Assembly: GCA_963626085.1 (NCBI GenBank)
Contig: CAVFVJ010000013.1
Coordinates: forward strand, 1-50,943
From: Colivivens sp963626085
Lineage (GTDB): Bacteria; Bacteroidota; Bacteroidia; Bacteroidales; Bacteroidaceae
Direction: 5' to 3'
Length of the DNA: 50,943 nt
Part shown: positions 43,878 through 50,943 of the stretch, in pieces
How the letters are laid out: each line of letters opens with the position of its first letter
Position numbering within the stretch: the first letter of the stretch is position 1
The notes under the pieces: model-generated
What the model saw: the letters and a program-made list of their open reading frames with translations, nothing else
What the model was told of the DNA's origin: nothing
Databases searched by the model: none
Translations under genes and position numbers: made by a program

Positions 43878-45197
43878 TTATTGGTATACTTTACGTTTGT
43901 CGACCACTCTCTGTGCCTTGCCTTCACTCACTGGTAGACTACCCTTGGGCACAAGTCGTACGTGCGGTGTGAGCAGTATCTCATCCTTCAATGCGCGTGT
44001 GATAGCCTTGGTCAGTTGCTGCAGTCGTGCATAATCGTCTGTGAACATCTCGGCTATCTCCACCTCTACGGTCATGTTGTCGTTGTCGTCATCCGTGGTG
44101 AGTGTGATGAGGTAGTTGTTCCCCAGTTCCCTGAACTGCATGAGAATCTTCTCGATCTGTATTGGGAAGATATTGACACCACGCAGCACTATCATGTCGT
44201 CTGAACGTCCCTTCATGCGGTCGAGCCTCACATGATTGCGTCCACAAGGACATGAACGGCCAAGAACACGGGTCAGGTCTCTCGTGCGGTAACGCAATAG
44301 TGGCATCGCCTCACGGTTGAGAGTGGTGAGTACCAGTTCACCTATCTCTCCGTCTGGAACTGGTTCCAGCGTCTCGGGATTGACAATCTCCACAATATAA
44401 TAGTCTTCCCAAAAATGCATTCCGTTCTGTTCCTTACACTCGAAGCCTACTCCCGGACCACACATCTCACTCATGCCGAACGAGTTGTATGCCTTAACAC
44501 CCAGCAGATTCTCTATCCTCTTGCGCTGTTCCTCACTATGGGGCTCTGCTCCGATGGCAAGGATTCTCAGTTTAGTGTCCCTACGTGGGTCTACCCCTGT
44601 CTCTTGCATCACCTCATAGAGTCGGGTGACATACGAGGGTACAGCGTGTACTGCTGTAGTACCGAAGTCGGTGAAGAATTTAATCTGTCGGAGGGAATTG
44701 CCAGCAGCAGCGGGCACGGTCAGTGCACCTAACCGTTCTGCTCCGTATTGGAATCCGAGACCGCCTGTGAACATGCCGTAACCAGATGAGTTCTGGAACA
44801 CGTCGTCGGGACGGAGACCCACCATCCACAGGCAACGTGCCACTGCGTCTGCCCATTCGTCGAGGTCTTTCTGCGTGTGCAGTATGACTGTGGGGTTACC
44901 CGTCGTACCAGATGAGGAATGGAGACGTACGCACTGACGAAGCGGTACACTAGCCATTCCGAACGGATAGGTGTCTCGTAGGTCTTGCTTGGTGGTGAAC
45001 GGTATCTTGCGGATGTCGTCAAGCGTCTTTATGTCCTCAGGCTTCAGTCCAGCTTCGTCAAACCGTTTCTTGTAGAACTCACTGTTCATGCAGTGTCTTA
45101 CTGTTGCCTGCAGTCGTTCGAGTTGCAATTTCTCTATGTCGCCACGCGACATGGTCTCGTAGTGCGGATGCAGGTACTCTGATTTGTCGTCCATCAT
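43878..45197 (-). CDS. paaK: Phenylacetate-CoA ligase (second copy)
   Basis: AMP-forming aryl-CoA ligase, 439 residues, activating phenylacetate or a related arylacetate. The P-loop-like motif SSSGTTG (94-100), FGMSEM and YRTRDLTRV are all present. CPCGRNHVRLDRMKGRSDDM and the C-terminal GKAQRVVDKRK with the catalytic Lys complete the enzyme. About half its sequence matches the other ligase in this operon, so the two are paralogues that may differ in substrate (phenyl-, hydroxyphenyl- or indoleacetate). It overlaps the aminotransferase by four bases. Confidence 0.9.
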   Translation of the reverse strand: MMDDKSEYLHPHYETMSRGDIEKLQLERLQATVRHCMNSEFYKKRFDEAGLKPEDIKTLDDIRKIPFTTKQDLRDTYPFGMASVPLRQCVRLHSSSGTTGNPTVILHTQKDLDEWADAVARCLWMVGLRPDDVFQNSSGYGMFTGGLGFQYGAERLGALTVPAAAGNSLRQIKFFTDFGTTAVHAVPSYVTRLYEVMQETGVDPRRDTKLRILAIGAEPHSEEQRKRIENLLGVKAYNSFGMSEMCGPGVGFECKEQNGMHFWEDYYIVEIVNPETLEPVPDGEIGELVLTTLNREAMPLLRYRTRDLTRVLGRSCPCGRNHVRLDRMKGRSDDMIVLRGVNIFPIQIEKILMQFRELGNNYLITLTTDDDNDNMTVEVEIAEMFTDDYARLQQLTKAITRALKDEILLTPHVRLVPKGSLPVSEGKAQRVVDKRKVYQ

Positions 45198-46510
45198 ACT
45201 TTCGTTTTATGGTCGTTGTCAAATTGTTCCATACGCTCGTCGAGCACACTGTACAGGTCGTCACGCATACGACTGGTGCATGCGCGAACACCTGGCTCGA
45301 GTGAGCCTGTAGTGTCTAGGTTGATGCTCGACACTCCGTAGTAAATCAGTTCCTTTGCCAGTTCCCCTCCACTGAGTCCCGGGTAGGAGAGGGAGAAGAA
45401 GAAGCCGTCGCCTATGTCCTCAGTCACGTCCCTCGGGTAGGTGATGGTGAAGCCGTGTCTCAGGAAGATCTCCTTCATCCTCTTTGCCCTGACAGCATAA
45501 GCCTTGGTGTCTTCCACAAAGTTAATCTTACCTTCACAGGAGAGACGCAACATCTCTGCATAGCCGTACTGTGTGGTGGCTGTACATCCACTGGTTATCA
45601 TGTACTGTATGCTTGCGATAAAGGTGGGACCGAACACTCCTGTGTCGTGGTAACGCTCCGCCAGTGCAGGGAACTGCCGTTCGAACAACGTGTCGGAGAT
45701 ACAGGCAAGTGCCATGCGCTGTCCTGCATATGAGAAGATCTTACTGCTGCTGAGCATGAGGTAGTAATTGTCTGTGTAGCGTGCCACAGTCCTTACGTAA
45801 GGTGGCTCATAGGGATGTGAGAGGTCGCGGCGGTTGTCCATGGCGAAGTATGCGAGGTCTTCCATCACGATCACGTCATACTTGGTCGCAAGTTCACCTA
45901 TCACTTGCAACTCCTCCTCTTCCAGACTAATCCATGCGGGGTTGTTGGGGTTGGAGTAAATCATGGCAGCCACGTCACCGTCCTTCAGTTCATCTTCCAG
46001 TTTTGCCCTCAGCTTGTCGCCTCGGTAGTCATAGATGTCGAATTCTTTCCATTCGATACCAAGTACCCTCAACTGTGATTTCTGGATAGGGAAGCCGGGG
46101 TCGATGAAAAGTACCTTGTCTTTGGTCTTGTCTCTTTGGCAGCAGGCAATGAAACCACCGAATGAACCAGCGACACTGCCGACTGTAGGTATACACGAAC
46201 GGGGACTGATGTCGATGTTGATGAATGCCTTGATGAACTCACTGGCGGCTGCTTTCAACTCGGGTACTCCTGCTGCCGCAGGGTACTGCGAGCCGATTCC
46301 ACTGTCCAGAGCCTTCTTCTCTGCTTCCACTCCATACTTGTTGGCAGGCAGTCCAGGGGAACCCTGGTCCATCCTTATGAACGGGATACCAGTCTTCTGC
46401 TCCAGATACTGTGCCACCAGCAATGTCTCTCCGATGGTGGCGTGGCTCAGGTCTGCCACGTTGCTTACCTTAGCAGCCTCGTCCACCAACTCTTCACTGA
46501 ATATTCTCAT
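45194..46510 (-). CDS. Class I/II aminotransferase, probably aromatic
   Basis: A pyridoxal-phosphate aminotransferase of 438 residues with Lys257 in SSSKIFSYAGQR and YSNPNNPAW (185-193). It lies between two arylacetate-CoA ligase genes and downstream of iorAB, so aromatic keto acids (phenylpyruvate, indolepyruvate) are the likely partners. It is only distantly like the aminotransferase of the pheA operon. Overlaps: one base with the upstream ligase and four with the downstream one. Confidence 0.86.
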   Translation of the reverse strand: MRIFSEELVDEAAKVSNVADLSHATIGETLLVAQYLEQKTGIPFIRMDQGSPGLPANKYGVEAEKKALDSGIGSQYPAAAGVPELKAAASEFIKAFINIDISPRSCIPTVGSVAGSFGGFIACCQRDKTKDKVLFIDPGFPIQKSQLRVLGIEWKEFDIYDYRGDKLRAKLEDELKDGDVAAMIYSNPNNPAWISLEEEELQVIGELATKYDVIVMEDLAYFAMDNRRDLSHPYEPPYVRTVARYTDNYYLMLSSSKIFSYAGQRMALACISDTLFERQFPALAERYHDTGVFGPTFIASIQYMITSGCTATTQYGYAEMLRLSCEGKINFVEDTKAYAVRAKRMKEIFLRHGFTITYPRDVTEDIGDGFFFSLSYPGLSGGELAKELIYYGVSSINLDTTGSLEPGVRACTSRMRDDLYSVLDERMEQFDNDHKTKV

Positions 46511-47817
46511 TAGTTGTGGAATTTACGTTTGTCGTTTACGTGCTTTGCCTTACCGATGGAACGCTGTATGGTTCCTGGCGGCAGTATATGGATGTTCGGC
46601 TTGATGCCTACCAGACTGACTATACGGTCATAGAGAGGTTTGATAAACGGCATCTGCTTCGCTGGGTTGGGCGAGAAGAACTCCTCGCGCAGTTCCACGT
46701 CGAGGTCGAACATGTCCTCGTTGTCCTTGCGGTCGATGGTGATGAAGTACTGTGGTGAGTAGACTGGGAACTCCGTGAGCACGGTCTCTATCTGTGACGG
46801 GAATACATTGACTCCACGTACGATGAGCATGTCGTCCGAGCGTCCCAGTATACGGTCCATGCGCACTGCCGTACGTCCACACTTGCACGGCTCGTAGATG
46901 AGGCGTGTGAGGTCGCGTGTGCGGTAGCGCAGGATTGGCATCGCCTCCTTGCAAAGGGTCGTGAATACCAGTTCTCCAAATTCTCCAGGCTTGCATGGCT
47001 CCAGTGTGTCGGGGTTGATGATTTCTGGAAACCACATATCTTCCCACAAGTGTGTTCCGTTTTGGCATTCGCACTCGCCTCCGACTCCAGGACCTGACAT
47101 CTCTGTGAGTCCGTAGATGTCGATGGCTTTGATGCCCAACTTGGTCTCCAGCTCCTTGCGCATGCCTTCTGTCCAAGGCTCTGCACCGAAGAAGCCGACC
47201 CTGAGCTTGAGGTTCTGCAGGTGTACCTTGTCGCTCTTCTCTATGCACTCTGCCAGATGCAGCGCGTACGAAGGGGTGCAGCAGAGGGCTGCCGTTCCGA
47301 AGTCTTGCATCAACATAATCTGCTTCTCTGAGTTGCCTGCGGATGTAGGCAACTGCACGGCTCCGATTTTTCTTGCTGCATCGTGTGCTCCGAGTCCTCC
47401 TGTGAACAGTCCGTAACCGTACGACACCTGTACGATGTCGCCCTTTTCCACACCACCTGCAGCGAGTACTCTGGCGGCTCCCTCTGCCCAGTGTTCGAGG
47501 TCTTCCTCAGTGTATGTCGCCACTACAGGCTTGCCCGTAGTACCTGATGATGCATGTATTCTGCGCACGTCGGTCATGGGCACTGCCTGAAGTCCGAACG
47601 GGTATTCGTCCCGCAGGTCGTGCTTGGTGGTGAAGGGTAGTTTACTTATGTCGGTGATGCTCTTGATATCTTCCGGTTTCACTCCGCGCGCATCCATGCG
47701 CTTCCTGTAGAACGGCACTTTCTCATAACAAGTCTTTACGGTCTTCTGCAGGCGTTCTGTCTGGAGCTTGACCATGTCCTCTCGGGACATGCACTCCATC
47801 TTTGGGTTAAATATCAT
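46510..47817 (-). CDS. paaK: Phenylacetate-CoA ligase (first copy)
   Basis: AMP-forming aryl-CoA ligase of 435 residues, SSGTTGKPVV (90-99), YGLTEMSGPG, RYRTRDLTRL and CKCGRTAVRMDRILGRSDDM, ending GKAKHVNDKRK. With indolepyruvate oxidoreductase it can convert an arylacetate into its CoA ester for reductive carboxylation; the reverse direction, acid release from amino-acid breakdown, usually uses other enzymes. It starts 46 bases after iorB. Confidence 0.9.
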   Translation of the reverse strand: MIFNPKMECMSREDMVKLQTERLQKTVKTCYEKVPFYRKRMDARGVKPEDIKSITDISKLPFTTKHDLRDEYPFGLQAVPMTDVRRIHASSGTTGKPVVATYTEEDLEHWAEGAARVLAAGGVEKGDIVQVSYGYGLFTGGLGAHDAARKIGAVQLPTSAGNSEKQIMLMQDFGTAALCCTPSYALHLAECIEKSDKVHLQNLKLRVGFFGAEPWTEGMRKELETKLGIKAIDIYGLTEMSGPGVGGECECQNGTHLWEDMWFPEIINPDTLEPCKPGEFGELVFTTLCKEAMPILRYRTRDLTRLIYEPCKCGRTAVRMDRILGRSDDMLIVRGVNVFPSQIETVLTEFPVYSPQYFITIDRKDNEDMFDLDVELREEFFSPNPAKQMPFIKPLYDRIVSLVGIKPNIHILPPGTIQRSIGKAKHVNDKRKFHN

Positions 47818-47863
47818 TGGGTTGCTTTTGTCTTTTAGTGTGTCTATTGTCTGTTTTTTTTTT

Positions 47864-48448
47864 TCAATGTTGTTCTCTGGCGGCAGCTACTCCTGCGTCG
47901 AATGCCTTCAGGTTGGAATTGACGATGGCTTCACCTTTGCGTGCGAAAATCACAGCGATGGCGGAACGCAGTTGTTCTACTGTCAGAATCTCTATGTAGG
48001 GTGCAGCCATCCCAAGCAACACCATATTGGCTCCGCGCAGGTTGCCAGTGTCTTTTGCCACACTGTCGATGTCGAGCGTCACCACCTTGGACATACTTTC
48101 CAGTTCGGCTTTCAGTGCCTCGTGGTCGGGATAGTTGGGAATGTTGACGAACGGTTTGTTGCCTGTCACTATCATACCATCCTTGGTGAGGTATGGCAGG
48201 TAACGCAGGGACTCCATCGGCTCCATACTGATGATAACGTCCGCCTTGCCCTGTGGAATAAGGTCGGAATAGATAGGCTGGGTGGACAACCGCAGGTTAC
48301 TCTGCACGTCACCACCGCGCTGACTCATTCCGTGTACTTCCGCTTGTTTCAAATACAGGTTGGCTTCAGTGGCAGCCTCACCTATAACTGTTGCGATGGA
48401 GAGGATTCCTTGTCCACCCACACCGCATAGTATAATGTCTTTCTTCAT
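47864..48448 (-). CDS. iorB: Indolepyruvate:ferredoxin oxidoreductase, beta subunit
   Basis: The gamma-domain-type subunit of IOR, 194 residues, with the CGVGGQG motif (8-14) and MSQRGGDVQSNLR typical of the family. Together with IorA it interconverts aryl pyruvates and arylacetyl-CoA plus CO2 using ferredoxin. The start overlaps the iorA stop by four bases, so the subunits are made together. Confidence 0.93.
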   Translation of the reverse strand: MKKDIILCGVGGQGILSIATVIGEAATEANLYLKQAEVHGMSQRGGDVQSNLRLSTQPIYSDLIPQGKADVIISMEPMESLRYLPYLTKDGMIVTGNKPFVNIPNYPDHEALKAELESMSKVVTLDIDSVAKDTGNLRGANMVLLGMAAPYIEILTVEQLRSAIAVIFARKGEAIVNSNLKAFDAGVAAAREQH

Positions 48449-50061
48449 TTTTCAGTCTCCTTCGCTTTCTTAGCTGCCTCGCGGGCGTGGCGTGCCAGTG
48501 TCTGTATGCATTCACGGCGTGGGATGATGACCGACACTCCGTTGTATTCAATCTCCTCCTTGATGACTTCGGTTATCTCTGGCATGTTCTTGGGCAGTGG
48601 AACTACTACGCGCACGTGCTCTGGTTCTACTCCGATAGCCTTGCAAATAGCCTCGTATTTGTATGTCCCGGCACTGTCTTGTCCTCCGGTCATTCCCGTG
48701 GTCAGGTTGTCGCTTATCACGACTACGATGTTGCTCTTGTCGTTCACGGCATCGAGCAGTCCTGTCATTCCACTGTGGGTGAAGGTGGAGTCTCCGATGA
48801 CGGCTACGGATGGGAAGGCACCTGCATCGGCTGCTCCTTTCGCCATGGTGATACTTGCACCCATGTCCACGCAACTGGAGAGGGACTTATAAGGAGGCAG
48901 AGCTCCGAGTGTGTAGCATCCGATATCTCCGAACACTCTGTGCTGTGGGTATTCTTCCAATACTTTGTTCAAGGCAGTGTAGACATCCCTGTGTCCGCAT
49001 CCCTGACACAACTGTGGAGGTCTCCCTGCCATGTTCTTGGCAGGTTCGAACACTGGTCCTGCTGGCTTGCCAAGGGCTACAGCCACACTGTCTGGTGTCA
49101 GCTCACCTGTTCGGGGCAAGACTCCTGTCAGTCGTCCCTTGATTGGGTAACCGGCTCCGAGAATTCCTGCGACGAGTTCCTCTACTACGGGTTGTCCGTC
49201 CTCAACGATCAGGATAGAGTCGCTTCTGCTTGCCAGTTCACGTATCTTGTCTACTGGCAACGGGTATTGGGACAGTTTCAATATCTCATGTTCTGAATCA
49301 TCACCTGCGAGTGCTTCCATCACGTAGTTGTATGCGATGCCACAGGCAATGATGCCCATCTTTTCTCCTTTATTTGTGCCTTGCAAACGGTTGTATATGG
49401 ACTCCTCGGATGCCTTGACCATGGTTGGTTGCTTGCCGATGAGTTCTAGGTATTTCCTCCGTGCGATTCCAGGTAGCAGAACCCACTGGTCGGTCGATAG
49501 GTTCAGTGGATTCTCATTACTTGCCTCTCCCACTTCCACTGCCGCGCGTGAGTGTGCGAGTCGTGTCACGAGTCTCATCATTACTGGTACTCTCAAGTCT
49601 TCCGACATCTTGAACGCTGTGCCTATCATGTCGTATGCCTCTTGCTGGTTGCTTGGCTCGAATACCGGCACCATGGCAAACTTGGCGTAGAAACGGCTGT
49701 CCTGCTCGTTCTGACTTGAGTGCATCGAAGGGTCATCGGCTGCAAGCACCACCAGACCTCCGTTAGCTCCTGTCAGCGCACTGTTGACAAAAGCGTCAGC
49801 GCAAACGTTCATGCCCACATGCTTCATGCATACCAATGCCCGTTTCCCAGCATAACTCATGCCCAGTGCCGCCTCCATGGCAGTCTTTTCGTTTGTACAC
49901 CATCTGCTGTGTACGCCTCTGGCACGTGCCACAGGCGAGTTCTGAATAAACTCGGTGATTTCTGTGCTTGGAGTGCCAGGATAGGCGTATACTCCACTCA
50001 GCCCTGCGTTGATCGCTCCCAGCGCAATGGCTTCGTCACCTAGTAATAGTTTCTTTTCCAT
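48445..50061 (-). CDS. iorA: Indolepyruvate:ferredoxin oxidoreductase, alpha subunit
   Basis: The thiamine-diphosphate-binding subunit, 538 residues. It has an N-terminal pyrimidine-binding region (YAYPGTPSTEI, TNEKTAMEAALG) and a C-terminal diphosphate-binding region (CQGCGHRDVY, GDSTFTHSGM, ISDNLTTGMTGG). It ends at RRECIQTLARHAREAAKKAK and lacks the C-terminal ferredoxin-like domain with CxxCxxC clusters that archaeal IorA carries. Electrons must therefore pass to a separate protein or by another route. The start MEKKLLLGDEA at 50061 is preferred; the longer frame from 50223 runs through the promoter. Confidence 0.93.
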   Translation of the reverse strand: MEKKLLLGDEAIALGAINAGLSGVYAYPGTPSTEITEFIQNSPVARARGVHSRWCTNEKTAMEAALGMSYAGKRALVCMKHVGMNVCADAFVNSALTGANGGLVVLAADDPSMHSSQNEQDSRFYAKFAMVPVFEPSNQQEAYDMIGTAFKMSEDLRVPVMMRLVTRLAHSRAAVEVGEASNENPLNLSTDQWVLLPGIARRKYLELIGKQPTMVKASEESIYNRLQGTNKGEKMGIIACGIAYNYVMEALAGDDSEHEILKLSQYPLPVDKIRELASRSDSILIVEDGQPVVEELVAGILGAGYPIKGRLTGVLPRTGELTPDSVAVALGKPAGPVFEPAKNMAGRPPQLCQGCGHRDVYTALNKVLEEYPQHRVFGDIGCYTLGALPPYKSLSSCVDMGASITMAKGAADAGAFPSVAVIGDSTFTHSGMTGLLDAVNDKSNIVVVISDNLTTGMTGGQDSAGTYKYEAICKAIGVEPEHVRVVVPLPKNMPEITEVIKEEIEYNGVSVIIPRRECIQTLARHAREAAKKAKETEK

Positions 50062-50502
50062 TATATTAGTTAATGTGTTGTTTGTTGCGTCAAAAACGCC
50101 CTGTTTGAGCGTAATTGGCGACAAAGATATGGAAAAGGTCGCACTTATGCAACAATACTTGGGTCTTAACGGTAAAATAGATGTGGCAATGGCTTGTAAC
50201 GCCCTCTTTTTGTAGACAGACAAGACAATATGAAGGCGTGAAAGAGATGGATTGTCAGTTGCTGCGCTCCGAAGGCGTTGGTGTTGGTGTCATCGGCATC
50301 AATAATGACCTTTTTCTGTGCTTTGAATTATTCAGACTAAAAATATTTTATGCCTTTGCAGTGACATCAAACATACAGAGATATAACACTCTAAAGTTTC
50401 CCACACCTAAAAAAGCACCGTAAAAATAACAGTTCCTCGAAAAAATGTTGTAACTTTGTAAGTGCAAAAAACATAGTATCAACATTTTAAGAAGAAACTG
50501 TT
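50062..50502. other. Intergenic region between iorA and the IS remnant
   Basis: It contains the ior promoter (50122-50152) and, further right, the leader of the IS remnant with TAACTTTG (50451-50458). An inverted pair of 10-mers with one mismatch, TAACAGTTCC (50427) and GAAACTGTTA (50494), is also present. A 58-codon frame beginning at 50246 has no recognisable features, so no gene is called. Confidence 0.5.
50122..50152 (-). promoter_or_regulatory. Promoter of the ior-paaK operon
   Basis: On the minus strand TTG (50152-50150), 20 bases, TATCTTTG (50129-50122). It lies about 60 bases before the iorA ATG and matches the consensus well. Confidence 0.75.
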
Positions 50503-50790
50503 ATGAATGCAAAATTACACAATTTAGCCGAATTATCCAAACTTTTAGAGGACAAAGATGCCGTCTCTCGTGAATTGTTGTCCCTAAGCGGAAAATTCCA
50601 GCTGGGACGCATAGCAAGAGAGGCAGGTATCAAGAAGGAAAAGGGGGTTCCCTATAGTATGCTCTTGGTTTATCTCCTGCTCATCAGAATATGCAAGATA
50701 AGCGTGTTCCGCTTCTACAAGGCCGGCTTCTTTGGTTTGTTGGACAACACCATTGGAAAGAATTGCTTTTACCGTTTCATCATGATATAA
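50427..50790 (+). mobile_element. IS4-like insertion sequence remnant
   Basis: Left end and transposase start of an IS, cut off after about 290 coding bases. The leader holds an inverted 10-mer pair and a -7-like box. Neither the catalytic DDE region nor a right end is visible in the remaining 150 bases of the window, which hold other repeats. Confidence 0.6.
50503..50790 (+). pseudogene. Truncated transposase, N-terminal fragment
   Basis: 95 codons resembling the N-terminal domain of IS4-like transposases common in Bacteroidales (ELSKLLEDKDAVSRELLSLS, GVPYSMLLVYLLLI, then IGKNCFYRF). The family continues at this point with an RMM-type helix and the DDE domain, but here the frame ends FIMI-stop. 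No continuation in other frames is apparent. It is therefore non-functional. Confidence 0.65.
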
Positions 50791-50844
50791 TGTGCCTGAA
50801 ATTTTGGTAGTTCTGATATGGGCTGTGAACACCCAGGAAAATGG

Positions 50845-50906
50845 CACTCGGGTGAATGGATCATTTCACTCGAGTGGATCGATCGTTTCACTCGAGTGAA
50901 ATAAAA
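50845..50906. repeat. 22-bp tandem repeat with CACTCGAGTG palindromes
   Basis: Units of exactly 22 bases start at 50845 (CACTCGGGTGAATGGATC...), 50867 (CACTCGAGTGGATCGATC...) and 50889 (CACTCGAGTGAAAT). The 10-base core is palindromic, and the last unit extends to ATTTCACTCGAGTGAAAT-like symmetry. It lies right after the IS remnant. Function unknown. Confidence 0.65.
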
Positions 50907-50943
50907 GGGGGGCTTAGGGGCTTCTCAGCCACTTTCTCCTAAT

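Noticed and set aside
50246..50422. 58-codon ORF between the ior promoter and the IS remnant
   Set aside because: No recognisable features, no promoter box and an unusual composition; kept as non-coding.
50845..50906. CRISPR-like regular repeats
   Set aside because: Only 22-bp period with no spacers of typical length and no cas genes; a simple tandem array.

Overview
The window looks like chromosome from a member of the Bacteroidales, most likely a Prevotellaceae-type organism. The main grounds are the promoters: TTG or TTTG, about 20 bases, then TAnnTTTG recurs in front of most operons, with no reliance on Shine-Dalgarno sites. The gene content agrees: type V (Mfa/Fim) fimbriae, DUF4906 and DUF3575 proteins, a DAHP synthase fused to chorismate mutase, GH106 and CE12 pectin enzymes, and Bacteroidetes-style tyrosine recombinases. 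Species cannot be told from the sequence alone.

Layout. 1-670: no gene; tandem and palindromic intergenic repeats and a strong terminator. 673-10.3 kb (minus strand): tRNA-Leu(UAA), then a tightly packed run read from right to left: an RND efflux system (adaptor, pump, TolC-like channel), ruvX, def, a TPR protein and purU. 10.5-14.9 kb (plus strand): accessory genes, namely an AAA-ATPase/PD-(D/E)XK protein, a split-kinase HipB-HipS-HipT toxin-antitoxin module and a tyrosine recombinase, separated by copies of a REP-like cloverleaf repeat. 15.1-28.9 kb (plus strand): a nine-gene type V fimbria operon. 28.9-32.3 kb (minus): an outer-membrane beta-barrel protein and an HD-domain protein. 32.6-38.3 kb (minus): the aromatic amino-acid operon (pheA, aminotransferase, DAHP synthase-chorismate mutase, tyrA), then menA and a CPBP membrane protease. 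38.4-42.2 kb (minus): a rhamnosidase-family enzyme and a rhamnogalacturonan acetylesterase-like protein. 42.25-50.06 kb (minus): iorA, iorB, two phenylacetate-CoA ligases, an aminotransferase, an ACT protein, a thioesterase and an omega-amidase-like protein. 50.4-50.9 kb: a broken IS and a short tandem palindrome array.

Two regulatory systems stand out. (1) The promoter of the fimbria operon sits between perfect 24-bp inverted repeats (15105-15128 and 15294-15317). A tyrosine recombinase gene ends about 185 bp upstream. This is the architecture of a phase-variable, invertible promoter, drawn here in the ON orientation. (2) The pheA operon is preceded by an 18-codon leader peptide, MNSTFATYFYFYFYFSNK, a terminator with a U-tract and a competing antiterminator segment just past the leader stop codon. 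That is a complete ribosome-stalling attenuator reading Phe and Tyr supply.

The two aromatic blocks complement each other. One makes Phe and Tyr from chorismate. The other (aryl-CoA ligases, indolepyruvate oxidoreductase, aminotransferase) can interconvert arylacetates, arylpyruvates and aromatic amino acids. menA uses a chorismate-derived substrate and is co-transcribed with the first block.
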